Positions 22,958 through 24,064 of a stretch of DNA of 24,064 nt are shown in pieces. The position numbers and the translations under genes are program-made. The number at the start of each line of letters is the position of its first letter. The stretch's first letter is position 1. Below the pieces are notes generated by a model. It was not told the origin of the DNA. It did no database searches and saw only the letters and a program-made list of their open reading frames with translations. Origin of the DNA: Lachnospiraceae bacterium UBA7109 (GTDB lineage Bacteria > Bacillota > Clostridia > Lachnospirales > Lachnospiraceae); assembly GCA_002492335.1 (NCBI GenBank), contig DKYD01000065.1:1-24064 (forward strand). The letters are read 5' to 3'.

Positions 22958-24064
22958 ATGTTATTTAAAATTCTCCAATATATGCAGGGGTTTCTCCGCA
23001 TCCGTATTACAGGATACTCCGCCGAGAGATTCCTGAATGCATGCCGTTACAGAGGAATTCATTTGTGGAATATGAAGCCATGTGGGAATGCTTATGAAAT
23101 GAATATTACAATACGAGGGTTCAGGCAGATTAAACCGATTGTGCGGAAAACGGGAACAAAAGTGGTCATCCTACAGCGCATCGGTTTTCCTTTTTTTTTG
23201 TACAGATACCGTAAAAGGAAAATATTTTTTGTAGGTGCGGGTGTATTCTGTCTGCTTCTTTATTTTTTGTCCGGAATGATATGGAAGATTGATATCAGAG
23301 GTAATCTTACAAGAACGGATGAAACAATTCTTGAATTTCTGGATACAAAGGAAGTCCGAAATGGAATGAAAAGAGCGGATGTGGACTGTGCCGGAATCGT
23401 AAGGGATATCCGAAAGGAATTTGATGATATTATATGGGTATCTGCATCTGTTGAGGGGACAAAATTAATGATACAGGTAAAAGAAAACCGGGATTCCCTT
23501 TCAACTTCGAGCGAAGAGAAAAAAGAAAAAAAGGCAGTTGATATTGTCTCGGATGTGGACGGTACGATTACAGAAATTGTTACGCGAAGAGGGATTCCGC
23601 TTGTAGAAAAAGGTTCCCAGGTAAAAGTGGGCGATATTCTTGTATCCGGACAGGTGCCGGTGAATAATGATGCCGGTGAGACCGTTTCCTATCAGTATCA
23701 GGAGGCAGACGCTGATATCAAAGCACAAACATCTATTTTTTATGAAAATGACCAGGAACTTATCTGTGAATTAAAAAAATATGAAAAAGGGAAAAGATGG
23801 AAGTATTATCTGAAATTTGGAAAGTTGCGTATCAGTGCCGGCAGTAACGGAAGCAAACAGAAAAATGTGGAACGCTACAGCAGCGAAAAGCAGCTGGAGT
23901 TATTTCAGGGGTTTTATCTTCCAATCCTTGTCGGAAAGAACAGAGTCGTTCCATACAGCAAAATTTCAAAATCTTATAGTGAAAAAGAGTATCAGTCCAT
24001 TCTAAGTGAAAGATTTGAGCGATATTGTAAAGATTTACAAAAAAAGGGGGTAGAAATTATTGGG
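22958..24064 (+). CDS. yqfD: Sporulation protein YqfD, partial (C-terminus beyond the window)
   Basis: ATG 22958, preceded by AAGGGGAAGG, opens a frame of 369 codons that runs off the window end without a stop. The protein has a short cytoplasmic N-terminal part (about 1-85), one membrane helix (about 90-110, GAGVFCLLLYFLSG) and a long extracytoplasmic region. That region contains IDIRGN (FtsQ/POTRA-like strand) and VSDVDGTITEIVTRRGIPLVEKGS, then KVGDILVSG. This is the typical YqfD layout of about 400 residues, so only a short tail is missing. A second ATG at 22950 is out of frame. In Firmicutes phoH often follows. Confidence 0.93.
   Translation, partial: MLFKILQYMQGFLRIRITGYSAERFLNACRYRGIHLWNMKPCGNAYEMNITIRGFRQIKPIVRKTGTKVVILQRIGFPFFLYRYRKRKIFFVGAGVFCLLLYFLSGMIWKIDIRGNLTRTDETILEFLDTKEVRNGMKRADVDCAGIVRDIRKEFDDIIWVSASVEGTKLMIQVKENRDSLSTSSEEKKEKKAVDIVSDVDGTITEIVTRRGIPLVEKGSQVKVGDILVSGQVPVNNDAGETVSYQYQEADADIKAQTSIFYENDQELICELKKYEKGKRWKYYLKFGKLRISAGSNGSKQKNVERYSSEKQLELFQGFYLPILVGKNRVVPYSKISKSYSEKEYQSILSERFERYCKDLQKKGVEIIG

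Noticed and set aside
1..24064. CRISPR array, prophage, IS element, tRNA or rRNA
   Set aside because: No regularly spaced repeats, transposase, integrase, cloverleaf or rRNA-like stretches were seen on either strand.

Overview
The window looks like chromosomal DNA from a spore-forming Firmicute of the Clostridia, most likely Lachnospiraceae. The grounds are moderate-to-low GC with A/T-ending codons, strong GGAGG ribosome binding sites, a Rex regulator, FtsK/SpoIIIE next to a TepA-like ClpP relative, YqfC/YqfD sporulation genes, NfnAB, and a formyl-THF ligase/FolD pair. No phage, IS element, CRISPR array, rRNA or tRNA was seen. No intergenic gap exceeds about 165 bp, so most genes sit in short co-directional operons on the + strand.

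Layout. (1) 1-1415, minus strand: a truncated ABC-F ATPase gene. Its 3' half is strikingly GC-rich and its 5' half matches the rest of the window. (2) 1446-1510: back-to-back promoters for the ABC-F gene and rex. (3) 1544-6712: rex, the NAD(P)HX repair enzyme, alanine racemase, MazF-type RNase, YebC and a small unknown protein. (4) 6735-8753: an O-acetylhomoserine sulfhydrylase-type gene, a perfect 17-bp hairpin, and a TepA-like ClpP gene split by an in-frame stop. (5) 8830-15002: ftsK/spoIIIE, fhs, folD, and a membrane protein with a zinc ribbon, TPR repeats and two CHB-like domains. (6) 15090-16433: an iron-type alcohol dehydrogenase behind a promoter carrying two Rex-operator-like palindromes, closed by a terminator. 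(7) 16442-18837: nfnA-nfnB with its own promoter and terminator. (8) 18849-22580: ZIP metal transporter, rlmH, HAD phosphatase, D-2-hydroxyacid dehydrogenase, AlkD-like glycosylase. (9) 22586-24064: yqfC and partial yqfD behind a possible sigma-E promoter.

Several genes share a redox theme. Rex senses NADH/NAD+. The alcohol dehydrogenase that reoxidises NADH appears to be its direct target. NfnAB exchanges electrons between NADH, NADPH and ferredoxin. Fhs and FolD run the folate one-carbon branch. NnrD/E repairs damaged NAD(P)H. I did not find a convincing undescribed multi-gene system. The items most worth a second look are the mosaic ABC-F gene, the twin Rex operators, the split ClpP-like gene, and the hairpin that masks that gene's ribosome binding site.
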